Shown one piece after another: positions 23,906 through 34,566 of a stretch of DNA of 64,000 nt. The notes beneath the pieces were generated by a model, which ran no database searches, was not told where the DNA came from, and was given only the letters and a program-made list of their open reading frames with translations. The translations under genes and the position numbers were made by a program. This DNA comes from Orobanche coerulescens (taxonomy: Eukaryota; Streptophyta; Magnoliopsida; Lamiales; Orobanchaceae), in NCBI GenBank assembly GCA_033398695.1, contig CM065812.1, positions 134,980,858 to 135,044,857 on the forward strand, read 5' to 3'. Position 1 is the stretch's first letter. Every line of letters starts with the position of its first letter.

Positions 23906-24446
23906 GTAATGAAGTGTTCGAATTCAAACAAAACAACCGCTGGATTATTTGGTGGAAAGTAAAAAAGGCATGAAACGGATACTTGGGTTTAGTGTATGCT
24001 ACGAAGCATGATTAACGTATGCTAACATGAGTACTTAACGTACGTAATGAATGTGACACAACGTACGTAAATAAGAACATAGAAGCTACTGGACTGAAAC
24101 TGCAAACAGATAACGTACGCTACAGGAAGGCAATAACATACGTAATGGCAATAACGCACACTATGCATGAATTATAACGCACGCTAAAGAAGAACAGTGT
24201 GCTAACGGCTAGTTGAGGCTTTATGCCTATAAATACCAAGGCATATGGTATTATTCCACAACAACTACAAGCAAATAACATATTCATCATATATCATTAT
24301 GTACATCTTTGTTGTTGTAATTGTGCTTAATTGATAAGTGTTTGAGTGTTCATATATAAAAACACACACGAGAGGAAAGATACGGATTGTAGATTGATTA
24401 AGTGTTATTAGGATCTTTGATCTGGCATTATTAGAATCATATCTAA
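23906..24446 (+). mobile_element. C 3' LTR, segment 2
   Basis: It resumes after B with the second GTAAT and continues into a stretch matching the 5' LTR from 10222 on. Palindromes (AACGTATGCTAA, TAACGTACGTAA, TAACGCACGCTAA) lie at 23993-24187, then the TATA box TATAAATACC (24229-24238). It is cut by D at 24446 after TCTAA. Confidence 0.85.
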
Positions 24447-26943
24447 TGTAATACCCGGTTGTAATTCATTCATTATCATTCAGTAATTATCAGTCAGTAA
24501 TTGTCACTCAGTAATTTTCACTCATTAATAATCACTCATCATTCATGATTCATTCATTTGCGTTCATTGTTGGCAAACTGTAACCGTGTATCAGTTACCG
24601 ATCATCATTTCATCTCCGTCTGAGTGTCGAGACGGGAGTATTATCATTATCATCGTGATTGGTAGTCTTATGCTGGAAGTATCATCTTTGGACTTTTTCA
24701 CTTTCACATACATATGGTATGTCGAATCATTCATCAATCGTAGCGAGAAATCGGAGTTGTCGGATTTTCATCTTGTCCAGGCGAGTTACGGCCGTAAGGA
24801 TTGTCGGATACGGCCATAACAGGTGCTCGTTGGTTTCAGGCCATTTCGTACGAATGGGACTTACGGCCGTAAGGGTTTCGGCATACGGCCGTAAGATGAG
24901 GAGATACGGCCGTAAGGTGGGCAGGCCACGGCCGTAAGGAGTGTTCGTAATTTCAGGATTTGTCGGACGAGAAGGACTTAAGGCCGTAAGGGTTGCGGCA
25001 TACGGCCGTAAGATGAGGCAGGTACGGCCGTAAGGCTTGGCCGGGTACGGCCGTACGTTGCGTGCACAGTGGTACTGGCCGATTTAAGGGGTCAGACGGC
25101 CAGAAGTTTGGCCGTACGCCAGACGGTCGAGTTACGCCCGTAAGGTGTGCGGGTACAACCGTATCGATATCGGCAGGTGTTTTGGACAAAGCCGAGTTAC
25201 GGCCGTACGAGATGGCTGGTTACGGCCGTAAGGCCTTTGACCTGGGATGTTACTGCCGTAAGTAGGCCGAGTTACGGCTGTAATTTCCGGCAGTTTATAA
25301 AGGATTGGACGGGACTTTTTCCTCATATTCTCATTTTCTTCACTTTGTTCCGAGAGAAAGAGAGCTTGAGGGAGATTTTTTTCATCATCAATCATAAGAG
25401 TGTTCGGTTTTCATCATCTTCATTCGTTTGGGGAGTTTGGATAGTCGATTTAACACATTTTCATCGGATCGAAGTGCTTGGATCTTCAAAGGTAATATTC
25501 TTCAACATCTTGGATTTCAATTTTGTGTTGAAGTATGATGTTTTGGATGTTATAATCATGTTGTATGAAGGGATATACATATGATTACGGGTGTGTATGA
25601 ATATTCATTGAATTATTGAAAGGTTATTCAAGAACACTTTGAATATTGAGTTGGATTTGGGGGTTTTCTATGAATTGTTGTTGTAATCACGAATTTGGAT
25701 ATTCATTTTGGATTATTGATCGTATTGAAGATGTTTTGTTGGTTTGAAACACTTCTCGGGGATTTGATGTTGGTATAATTGAGGATTGATTGTAAACAAT
25801 CGAAGATTGGTTACAACGTGTTTGATATAATGCCCCAATGAACTTGGTTTACTCATATCGACGTTTTGAGTTAGTTATACTCGTGTTTGATTCGTGTGTT
25901 GAACCGGATTGTTGGTATTTGTGTTATTCAAGGTTGTTCGAGCGACCGACATTTCATTTAGGACGTTTGTTCGAGGAAGGACATTGTTCACCGATGTTGA
26001 GTAAGTTAATTCTTACTCGATTAAAAGGATATTCATTCCTTTCGTTGTTGTTCATTCATAATCATATTTCATTCATAAAGTATTATCCGAATTGAGACTT
26101 GTAATTGTCAATTAATCACTTCATTCACGAGGAACGACGGTTCCAAGCATTTCATTGAGCTATCATTCATTTCACTATCATTTCATCTAGGTGAGTCATT
26201 ATTGATTTTGATGTCACTTTTGTTATATCGTGGCATTTCGGGTCATACTGGCGTGCCGGTTGGTATGTGTAGGATTTTCATGTCGGGCAAATATAAAGTC
26301 AGGTGTTGGTTGTTGGCCTCACATTGGACTGTGCACACGAGACAATCACTTCGTGAGACTCATTAGGTACAAGGCCACACGTGTATTCGATCGATACTCA
26401 TTGGTGGCTTGTGCACGGACACATTTCCATCCCGGGCGTAGTGTGGCGCCATCCTTTGAGCTGTACTGTTAGTTGATTCATACGGCATGTTTGATTGCGT
26501 ATGTTTTCAATAGGATTGTGACTATTCAACTCTTGAGGATTGTTATTCTGTGTAACTGACCCCGTGGGAAATATTGTTTTCAGGTCATGGCAAGGCTAAG
26601 GCACGGGAAGAGAACGTTGACGGCGAGGAGTCCCAGTGATACTAGTAGGGCCCCCCAGTCCGTTTCAGTCATTCATGTCTTTTCATCTTTATTTCCGCTG
26701 CAGATTTCCGTTTGGATGTTCATTTTCATTTAATGTTGTATATTTTATCTTCACATAAAATATACATGTATTCAGTATTTCTTCCTGGGTATATTATACT
26801 TAGACTCCTCATCGGAGTACTGGGTAATATGATGTGGTTCGGTATTACATTTATGTTGTTAATTTCATTAATTTTCATTTGCCTGGTGGGTCCTAGTCGG
26901 GGGTGCACGACACTATAATATCCGCCTAGTTTGGGGTGTTACA
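24447..26943 (+). mobile_element. Solo LTR D (same family as E)
   Basis: TGTAATACCC...GGGTGTTACA, about 2.5 kb, flanked by TCTAA at 24442-24446 and 26944-26948; the C LTR resumes directly after. Both ends, the post-TATA region and the terminal third match the E LTR (opposite strand). The U3 region differs completely: D has a TTACGGCCGTAA array where E has TAGCGTGCGCTA. TATA box TTATAAAGG at 25295-25303. Donor-like AAAG/GTAAT at 25491 and acceptor-like TTGTTTTCAG at 26583 bracket about 1.09 kb. No second LTR or interior is present, so recombination between two LTRs removed the rest. Confidence 0.95.
24786..25281. repeat. TTACGGCCGTAA array in solo LTR D
   Basis: About sixteen copies of TACGGCCGTAAG, many extended to TTACGGCCGTAA, with spacers of 10-60 bp. 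A few are damaged (TACGGCCATAAC, TACGCCCGTAAG, TACGGCTGTAAT). The array ends about 15 bp before the TATA box. Confidence 0.9.
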
Positions 26944-26963
26944 TCTAAATCCAAGAGAGGTTT
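26944..26963 (+). mobile_element. C 3' LTR, segment 3
   Basis: Twenty bases (TCTAA, then ATCCAAGAGAGGTTT) matching 10671-10693 of the 5' LTR continue C after D and stop where K begins. The remainder of the C LTR is outside the window or lost. Confidence 0.75.
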
Positions 26964-27027
26964 TGTAATGTCCGGTTATCCCCTAAGCCAATAACCATTT
27001 AATACCTAAATGCATTTACATAATATG
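26964..27027 (+). mobile_element. Element K, left LTR stub
   Basis: It starts TGTAATGTCCGGTTATCCCC, with termini of Ty3 chromovirus type, immediately after C sequence. After 64 bases it is interrupted by H; its last five bases, ATATG, recur at 48432. No coding part of K is in the window, so its type is a guess from the first bases. Confidence 0.55.
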
Positions 27028-27956
27028 TGTTGTTACCCAAAATATTATCCGGAGATAGTATTGCTGGAATGATCGAGTAACAAACAAATGCGAGAATACT
27101 TCCGTGAGAAAATAAATAACACAAGATTTGCCGGGGTTGTTAGTCCCGGGCTTGAATGCTCTCACGAGATGTTATTAATAAATATACTGTGGAGTACAAA
27201 TATTAATGTTAGAATATATTACAATGAGTGTAAAGAATTCTAGTTATCTAAGCTGTAGAGCGTGTAGATTGCCGGAAGAACCAGATAGGGAGATCTGTGA
27301 GTTCTTGCTTTTGATGTTCAGTGTATGAGAATGTATCTCTCTCTGTATGTTTTGCACTGTATTCACGATGATTATTTTGATGCTGATTTCTGATGCCTCA
27401 GCCACTGTTGTGAGCCTCCTATTTATAGGAGACAAGGTTGCTGGGACCTCTCCGGCGATCGCGGGCGACCACCGTTTTCTATATTATAATATGATGGCCG
27501 ATTGTCCCGTCACGTGGGGCTGTTCCCTTAAAGTCTGAGGCTGCCGCTGGCGGCCAGCTGTGCGAGCCAATGGGAAACGTGCACGCGTCCCGAGTCGCTG
27601 TCCGGGGAGGACCCACTTTGTACCTTTCGGCGGCCCTGTCGGTAGGTGAGGTAGGTGACAGGCTGGGGTCAAAGGTCTTATCTGTCGGCGCCTTTTGCGG
27701 ATCTGCATGTGGGCCACCGTCCAAGATTCAGTCTTCGACGACTTTGACGGATGTTGGATTTATACGTGGCACGAGACGATCGTCTCTGGTTGGACATCAT
27801 AGACGATCGCCAGATACCAAAAATCGATCGCCGGATACCAAAAGACGATCGCCGTGGGTGCCGAATGCTGGGTTTTTGCCCAGAGTATGTCTTCTATGGT
27901 TGGCTCTCAGATCATTATGCCGATCACCATCGAGGCGTATTAATCTCCGCACAACA
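27028..27956 (-). mobile_element. H 3' LTR
   Basis: TGTTGTTACCC...CCGCACAACA on the plus strand, 929 bp, the same family as G and I. TATA box TATAAATAG on the reverse strand (27419-27427). Upstream of it (27455 onward) lie CGATCG palindromes: GGCGATCGCGGG, AGACGATCGTCT, AATCGATCGCC, AGACGATCGCC. Confidence 0.9.
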
Positions 27957-27972
27957 AATGCCCCACAACTAG
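27957..27972 (-). other. Polypurine tract of H
   Basis: The reverse strand reads CTAGTTGTGGGGCATT directly before TGTTGTGCGG. It is short, but in the right place. Confidence 0.6.
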
Positions 27973-28330
27973 CTTCGATTTTGAAAACACGGGGTGAGGT
28001 GGCACTCTTGGCGATCGCCAGTGTTTAGATGATTGGCTCGTTTGTCTATGATAAGAACGATCGTCAGGACGATCTGATTTCAAATTTGGACGTTCTCCTT
28101 TTGCACTGGAATCAGTTGGAAATGAAGGCGGGCTCTCGAAACGTTGCAAGGACACGCGTCGCGCTACCATTGGGGGAGTCCGACGGTTTTGTCAGTCCTG
28201 TCGCCTGACGTGCCCTCAAAAAGACGCGTACGCGGGATTCGAGGGCTGAATTTAATGTGTCCCCCCCTCCGACGGTTGCACTCCAGCCCTTGGGGTTTCG
28301 CCTATTTGCACAGAGACCCCTGTTCCCGCC

Positions 28331-28339
28331 TATAAAAAG
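28331..28339 (+). promoter_or_regulatory. TATA box of the H antisense gene
   Basis: TATAAAAAG on the plus strand in CCGCC-TATAAAAAGGG, 145 bp before the ATG at 28484. It is inside H but directed against the genomic RNA of H, so the antisense gene has its own promoter. Confidence 0.7.
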
Positions 28340-28483
28340 GGCTAGGGCTACTTCATTTCTACTCTTCACGCATCCTTGCTTTCTAGCCGAGACTCTGCAG
28401 AATTTTTCCGACGATCCTAGTGCCGACCGTCCTTCCTTTTAGGTAAGAACATAAATCTTCTCTCCCCCTTTACTTTTTAGAAC

Positions 28484-31193
28484 ATGTCTGGAGGATCTAA
28501 AACCTTCGAGGCCGGAAGCACCTCCGCCGCCGCGGCTTCGCCGGACCGGGAGGAAATTCCCGTGGGACTCCATATGGAAACGTCCATTGAGGCTATTCGT
28601 GCAGGGATTGCACCCGCAGAACTTGAGGAGCTCTTCAACGAGGCCGAAGTGGCGAGATCTGTGGCGACGGCAGAGCAAGGGGGTTCGCCGGTGGATGAAG
28701 AAGAACTGGTGCGGTTGTCTTGGGAAAAGGATAGCGTATTCGGACCCACCTATATGGATTTTGCTACGCTCATGGAGGGGATCGCCGGACCCTGTCCAGA
28801 ATTTGATTTCGAAGAGTATTCCGCCGCTCATCCCTACGAACATGTGAAGCAGATGGTGTTCCGGGCCGCTGACCCGTCTCAGTAGACTCTTGGTCAGATC
28901 CGGAGTTCGGCGACCCGGAAAAACTTGAGATGCTGGAGGGCGAAATATCACATTCCTTCCGATGTTTCATTGCACGTGCCCTTGGAAAACAAATGTGCCG
29001 ATCAACCTCCCGAGGGTCTGGTCGCTGTTAATGAGATGATTATGGAGGGCGGCCTGCGGTTCCCCTTGCCGTTCGCCGTATCCTATTTGGTGATTGCCTG
29101 GAATTTGGCACCGCTCCAACTGACGCCGAACGCCTGGCTACAGATCATCTGTACTCTGACACTTTTCGGCGGTCACCGATTGTTCCGTCTCCTTTCTGCG
29201 ATGGAAATGAACTATCTCTTCAAACTGGCTGCGCAGAAAGGGTCGGTTTGCGGTAATCACATTCAAGGTCGAATGGGAAGAGTGGTCCTCAGGGTGCCAA
29301 ACAAGACCCGGGGCGACCTGGCAAAATGGTGCTGGGTCAGCGGAGCGTAGAGGTCGGCGTTGAGTGATAGGCCGGAGGAAGAGTTGGAGGTTCCCACCAA
29401 TTTTCGGGAGAGGAATCCGAGTAAGGGTTTTAACTCTCCCTTTGATCGGATACGTCTTGGACTGATCTAATTTTTTTTCCTTTTTGTAGGATCCCTAGTT
29501 CCAGCGATCAGTGATCTCCCCTTTGATTTCTTGATCGTTTGGGAGCGAATTCGTGCCTTGCCGGATTCCTACATAGACGTTCGCTCACTCGGTCACGAAC
29601 TTCATCGGTTGGGGGCTCGATTGTTTTGCTTCCCTCGTCATCTGAAAGTTCCAGGTATAAATTTTAGTTCTTCCTTTCTTGATGATCGTCTGATTGAAAG
29701 AGGTGTTTAACTTGTTTGAATTTCTTCTTTGACAGAGATCCATTTTCCCCGCTTCGCCGAGCCACCGCAAGAGATCGCCATGTCTAACCCTGGTCTCATC
29801 GGTCGTATTCACCAGGGAAAGAGGACGGGTCGCGTTGCTGCGACGACGTCTCGCCCCGTCCTTGTGGTGAGGCCCGCTGTGGTGCCGGTCACTGAGCCAG
29901 AAATTCAGGAGGAGGAACAACTCCAGCGCAACCGCAAGAGGCGGAGGCCGGAGGGGTACCTGCCGACAACTGAGGCGGACTTAACTATCTTGGAGCCGCC
30001 GGTTGCCGCTCCCCCCATCTCTACTGTTCCGATGGTGGAGGGGTCTGGCCCTAGGCCCTCGGCGTTTGGCTCTAGGCCGTCGACCGGCATCTTGAAGGCT
30101 GCAGCGATCACTGAAGCTGAAACTCCTAGGGGTAAGCCCTATTTTGGCCGTGATCCCGAGTTGGTCAATAGGTAAGACCGGTTCGATTTTTCCGAGTTAG
30201 GCAATTTGAGTAAGGTATACTAACTCCTTTGTTTCTTTTTGTTTATGTTGCAGGGTCCGTCTTGCTGATCCGGACGTCTCGCCGATGGTGCTGGATTTCC
30301 TGGCGAGCAAGGCTCCGCAAAAGTCCCTTGATGTCCCTTCCTATGTCTCCAAGGCCATCGCCTCTCTTTTTAAGGCTTGGACGACCGATCTTGATGCGAT
30401 CGGTCGTCGGCAATCTGGAGATGCCATGCAGGCGACCATTGCCCTGACTCTCCAGGCGGCGATGATGGCCGTCCAAGCCGTCAAGGATTACTAGGGGCGG
30501 CCCTCTAATGCTCACCTCCATCAAGATCTCGAGGCATCTCGGAACCAAAACGTTGATTTCGCCAACCGGATCCAGGCCATGGAGAAGGAATATTTAGAGA
30601 TGGCCAAACGAGCTAAACAGGACATCGATCGGATGAAGCAGGAGCTGAGCCGCTCCAAGGAAGTGGCCGATTGGTTCCGCGACCAGGAGAAGGAAGCTCG
30701 CCGGATGCATGTGGCCTCACAGGAGGAGGTGACCAGGCTGAAGGCGACGGTGGATCGGCTCAACAGCGAGCTGGAGACGGCGAAGGGAGAGCTGGAGAAA
30801 GTAAAGGGAGAACTGGCCGCCAAGGTGGTCGAGCTATCGGATGATACGAAGGCGACCTCAAATTTGCAAGGGCAGATCAAGGCGATCGAGACCAATCCCT
30901 ACCTCAATGTGGCACTCGTCGGCGAGTTCGCCTACTATATGGCCTACGCCGACGCTGTCCGAGCCGCCAAGAAGGTAGGGATCGATGTCGGTCCTATGAT
31001 GGATAGCTTCAAGGCCTACGCACTCGGGCACCCTTTGCATCCGGAGTTTTCCCTGCCGATCCTCGACCTCACTGACTTGGGGATCGATTTGAGTTGGTAT
31101 CCTAATCCGGATAAACTTATCTATCCCGAAGCCGATGAGGGAACACGTGTCGATCCGCCACCTGGGGGCGAAGACCAGCCGGGGGGAGTCTGA
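28484..31193 (+). pseudogene. Four-exon antisense gene of H (gypsy-type transposon protein family)
   Basis: Exons by splice signals and phase: 28484-29420, 29490-29654, 29736-30171, 30254-31193. Introns of 69, 81 and 82 nt begin GTAAG, GTATA, GTAAG and end TTTTTGTAG, TTTGACAG, ATGTTGCAG. Exon lengths sum to 2478 nt (826 codons with stop), and each junction keeps the frame. Exon 1 holds KYHIPSDVSLHVP and GLRFPLPFAV..LAPLQLTPNAW, the signature of the Pfam 'putative gypsy type transposon' domain (PF04195, from memory). Exon 3 is basic and proline-rich (RNRKRRRPEG). Exon 4 has a long coiled coil (about 30530-30890) and a conserved-looking tail (FAYYMAYADAVRAAKKVG). Premature TAG codons at 28883, 29348 and 30492. 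Function unknown; not a host gene, since LTR, PPT and pol flank it. Confidence 0.8.
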
Positions 31194-31282
31194 GTGTTTT
31201 CTTTATCTTCCTTTACTTATAACTTTCTGATTTTTCTTTGTATTGCCTTAGGGCATTGTATTGTACGAACTCCTTGATAATG

Positions 31283-31288
31283 AATAAA
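31283..31288 (+). terminator. Poly(A) signal of the H antisense gene
   Basis: AATAAA 90 bp after the stop codon, preceded by T-rich and TTGTATTG-type upstream elements as in plant 3' ends. Confidence 0.55.
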
Positions 31289-31639
31289 ATACTCCTTTTT
31301 TCGCACCTGATTCTTTACATGTACGATCGGCCAACAATGTTTGCATGCGAATTTTTACAAGTGTATATGATTGCTTCCGATGTCTTGTTTGCCCGACCGA
31401 TTGTTTGAATGTTGAATGTATTGACATGTTTGGAAATTCTTACTTGTAAATATTGTTGAACAAAACCGATCGTCCTGCGTGTGTTTGAACGAAGCCGATC
31501 GGGTACGGTCCCTTCTTTCCGATCGTGTCTAGGACTAGCTCCACTTCTTTGCCCCTTGTTTTTGTTTACTTATTTTAAGGGAACAAAAATAGTATCTCTG
31601 GTGAGCTATCTTCAGTTTTGCCGATTTTGAGGAACCGTG

Positions 31640-32170
31640 CACGGTCGCGGAGTTCGATGGACCGACCTCCACAACCGTGTCATTGTGTGCGAGGGATATT
31701 CCCGCGACTCACTTTATTGTGAGGGTCCTCCGTTAGGCTGCGCCCGCCTTGTATTTAAACGAAAGGTGGGTGGTCTTGGTCTGGAGGAGTCCTTGCACGG
31801 GGCGTCGTCAGTTTATTCGACTCCACGTCCACGGCTTTGTTAGCACCTCTCTACCTCGGGTCGACATGTTAGATGGCGACCCTCGACGGTATACGTTGTG
31901 ATGGGGTAGGGACGCGCCGCCTTGTCCGGGTACATCATGTTAGATGATGTACCTTGAGGGCGTGCGAACGTGTCCATATATTATTTTGGAGGGTTCTTCG
32001 GCTACGCCGGCCTCGTATTTAAACGAAGGGCGGGCGATCGCAGCCCGAAGGAACCTTGCATGGGCGAAGATGTCGGTTCCATCGACCTCCAGGACCATGG
32101 CTGCACTTTTTCTACCTCGGATCGCCAGGTTGAATGACGATCCTTGATGGTATACGTTGTGCCTGGTGGG
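31640..32170. repeat. 260-bp imperfect duplication in the H spacer
   Basis: Matching words in the same order 260 bp apart: GTATTTAAACGAA (31751 and 32011), CTACCTCGG, and GGTATACGTTGTG (31889 and 32149). The spacer (31194-32231) also contains isolated CCGATCG strings and no reading frame that I trust. Confidence 0.7.
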
Positions 32171-32231
32171 ACGATCGCTTGAATAGATGGGATAGAAAAA
32201 ATCTCATTATATTCTTTGTACATAGGGTAGT

Positions 32232-33798
32232 TGACACGCTTTTTGTGTAACTATCGCAAGTGCACGATATCGTATCAAGTAGTAAAGTGGACTTTTTGAG
32301 TCTGGTTTATCGATCCCACAAGGAAGTTATGTTATAATTTGAATTATACACTATTAGTCTATTTTTATAGATACTTAAGATGAGTGAAACACACAATTAA
32401 AAAGTTTGGTTTAATAATTGCAAAGAAATTGCAATAATAGTTCTAATATTATAAGGAAATAAAAAGATAGCAATAATAATTGATTGATTATCGATAAAAT
32501 GAAATAGTTGGGATTACAAACTTAGTTCGTCATTAGTTATAAAAGATGTATTGGAGATCATAAGATGAATTTACTTATTATGTTGTGTAGATTCGATTTT
32601 CCTTAAAAAGACGGTTTCTCTTTCGAACTATAAACGCCCTTACATATTGAATCAATCCACTATATTTCTATGTTGATTGGCTTCAATACATAGCATTAGG
32701 ATTTGTGAAAATAACTCAATGAATCATCTAAGGACTAGGGGTATATTTCTATCCCCTAGAACAACTTAGAGTGAAGATCATTTGATCTAATCAAACATAT
32801 TTTCTTTCAAACATATGAAGATCATAAATATCTTCATTAATTGGCCAAATAAATAAAGATTGTTAAAACAATGAAAATCACACACAATAATAAGTAAATC
32901 ATAATATATCTTTATACAAACATAAATAACATGACTAACATTGTTTATAATCAAAACTTAAGAAACTTAGCCAATAAAGGGTTTATTACACATATTACAA
33001 GCTTTGGTGGTCATTCTTAGTTGAATCAAGAGAAAGAATTGATCCTAACTCCTTAGTAGATAAAGGAGATAGAAGCAATAAACTCTCCGAACAACATATA
33101 CTACACCACACTTACAAAGATCACTCAAGAACACAAGTGTGTTCTTCACACAAAAAGAAAAGTTTACAAGAAAATGGAAAATTATATGATGAATGGTGAA
33201 TGATGAAGGATCTAAGGGGTCTATTTATACACCTAAAGTCATCTAATAGCTCCAAAACTACAGCATTATTACATTATATCGGATCAATGCCACCATCCCC
33301 TCAATAATACACAAAAGTATAAAAATTAGACAAATCATAGCACTGTCAAGAGTTACGGCGTAACATTCAGGAGTTACGGCCAGAACTAGGTGACTTACGG
33401 CCGTAACCCTGAATGTTACGGCCGTAACGTGGCTTCGTAAATTTGCTCATTTGAAGCTTTGATAGTTACGTTTTTAGCCGAATTCCCTCAGACTTTGCGT
33501 TTTGCCCAGATCTTCTTCTGATGATAACTTTTGATATATAACTCGATTTTGAATCCGAAAGACCGCCGAATTCGTCTCGAAAAGCCCTACAACATGAATA
33601 TATAAAAATTCAATAAAGAGAATATTTATTAAACAGGTTGTTTCTTTAGTAATTCAGTTATTTAATCCGATCATCATACAATAAAAATAAAATTATTAAA
33701 AATAATAAATTAAAAGCAAAAACGAGTAGACTAGCTCAATTATGGGTGAATTTTATCGATACAAACCATGGATAAGTGTACAAAAATGACACTTATCA
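32232..33798 (-). mobile_element. L LTR 1
   Basis: TGACACGCTTTTTGTG...GACACTTATCA on the plus strand (TGATAAGTGTCA...GCGTGTCA in element direction). TATA box GTATAAATAG on the reverse strand (33221-33230). Four TTACGGCCGTAAC-type motifs lie upstream (33352-33432), one of them shortened to TTACGGCGTAAC. Confidence 0.9.
33352..33432. repeat. GTTACGGCCGTAAC cluster in L LTR 1 (also 38218-38302 and 43096-43172)
   Basis: Each L LTR has four copies of a GTTACGGCCGTAAC-like palindrome within about 80 bp, some damaged (TTACGACCGTAAC, TTATGGCCGTAAC, TTACTAGTAAC). The same 12-bp core is the array motif of the unrelated solo LTR D. Confidence 0.85.
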
Positions 33799-34262
33799 CA
33801 CCCCAAACTTGAATTCTTGCTAGTCCCGAGCAAGACTCTTTATTATTCACACTCCAAAAATAAAAATAAAAATAAAAAAATAAGAAAATTAATACACACA
33901 TAAATTAAAATATAAAAAGAGAAAAGGAGATCAAAATGCCATTAATAAACAACAACCACTTTATACAAGAGATAGAAATGAATCAAGATTCAAAATAAAT
34001 CTACTAATATTTTTGAAGTTAAAACACGGTTTTTATTTTGTAATTCCAAAATGTAAGGTTTTCCCCAAAAGGTTGATTATTTCTTTCCCACTCGTGATAC
34101 ACACGACTCCCTTTAATGGTTGCTCTCGATCACTCGCTTATTTTTCGACTCAATATGAAGAAGAATTTCATCAAGGCCATCAAATATTGTGATTTTTACA
34201 AAATTGAGTGTATTGAAATTCACCTAATTAATTCAAATCGCTCATAAACTACATCCCTTTTA

Positions 34263-34566
34263 GTGATAGCTTTCACACCGTTATTTGCTAACGTGTAGCT
34301 CTTTTCACTAACACAATTTCTATCTCATTTTTTTTTTTCGTAAAAAGGTGATAGCTTTCATACCGTTATTTGCTAACGTGTAGCTCTTTTCACCAATTTT
34401 TCCTGAGACGGCACTACGCACCAACAATGGTTAGTCCTTTATTTTTCGCAAAATTTAAGACTTCCAAAATTAGCAAATTGTCGCTCAACACTTCTCCTTT
34501 TCGTCATTTATTTTTTTAGGTGATAGCTTTCACACCGTTATTTGCTAACGTGTAGCTCTTTTCACC
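34263..34566. repeat. Three spaced copies of a 47-bp repeat in L interior (also 39137-39440)
   Basis: GTGATAGCTTTCACACCG, then TTATTTGCTAACGTGTAGCT, then CTTTTCAC occurs three times, with TTTTTT-rich DNA between. The first 14 bases (GTGATAGCTTTCAC) nearly form a palindrome. It lies near the 3' end of the element, before the polypurine tract. The rest of 33799-35371 is AT-rich and non-coding as far as I can see. Confidence 0.85.

Larger units (their letters stand above)
10222..26963 (+). mobile_element. Element C, Sirevirus-like copia, gag only, heavily interrupted
   Basis: C can be followed through four interruptions: 5' LTR (start missing), primer site, gag, a non-coding region with several purine-rich tracts, and a 3' LTR. 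G lies in gag; B, D and K lie in the 3' LTR. No protease, integrase, reverse transcriptase or RNase H sequence remains between the gag end (12952) and the 3' LTR (13408), so C had no pol when inserted or lost it early. The gag type and the multiple GGGGGAG tracts suggest the Sirevirus group. Confidence 0.75.

Noticed and set aside
26964..27027. Continuation of the C LTR
   Set aside because: The 5' LTR of C reads GAGAGGTTTGTCTAG at this point, whereas here TGTAATGTCCGG begins, so it is a new element.
28443..28480. GTAAG...TTTTTAG before the ATG of the H antisense gene as a 5'-UTR intron
   Set aside because: Only 38 nt long, below the usual minimum for plant introns.
28439..28970. Reverse-strand frames opposite the H antisense gene
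   Set aside because: The plus strand shows splice signals, phase continuity and a known domain signature; the reverse frames are shadows.
28484..31193. A host protein-coding gene
   Set aside because: It lies between pol and the polypurine tract/LTR of H, in the position of Tat antisense genes.
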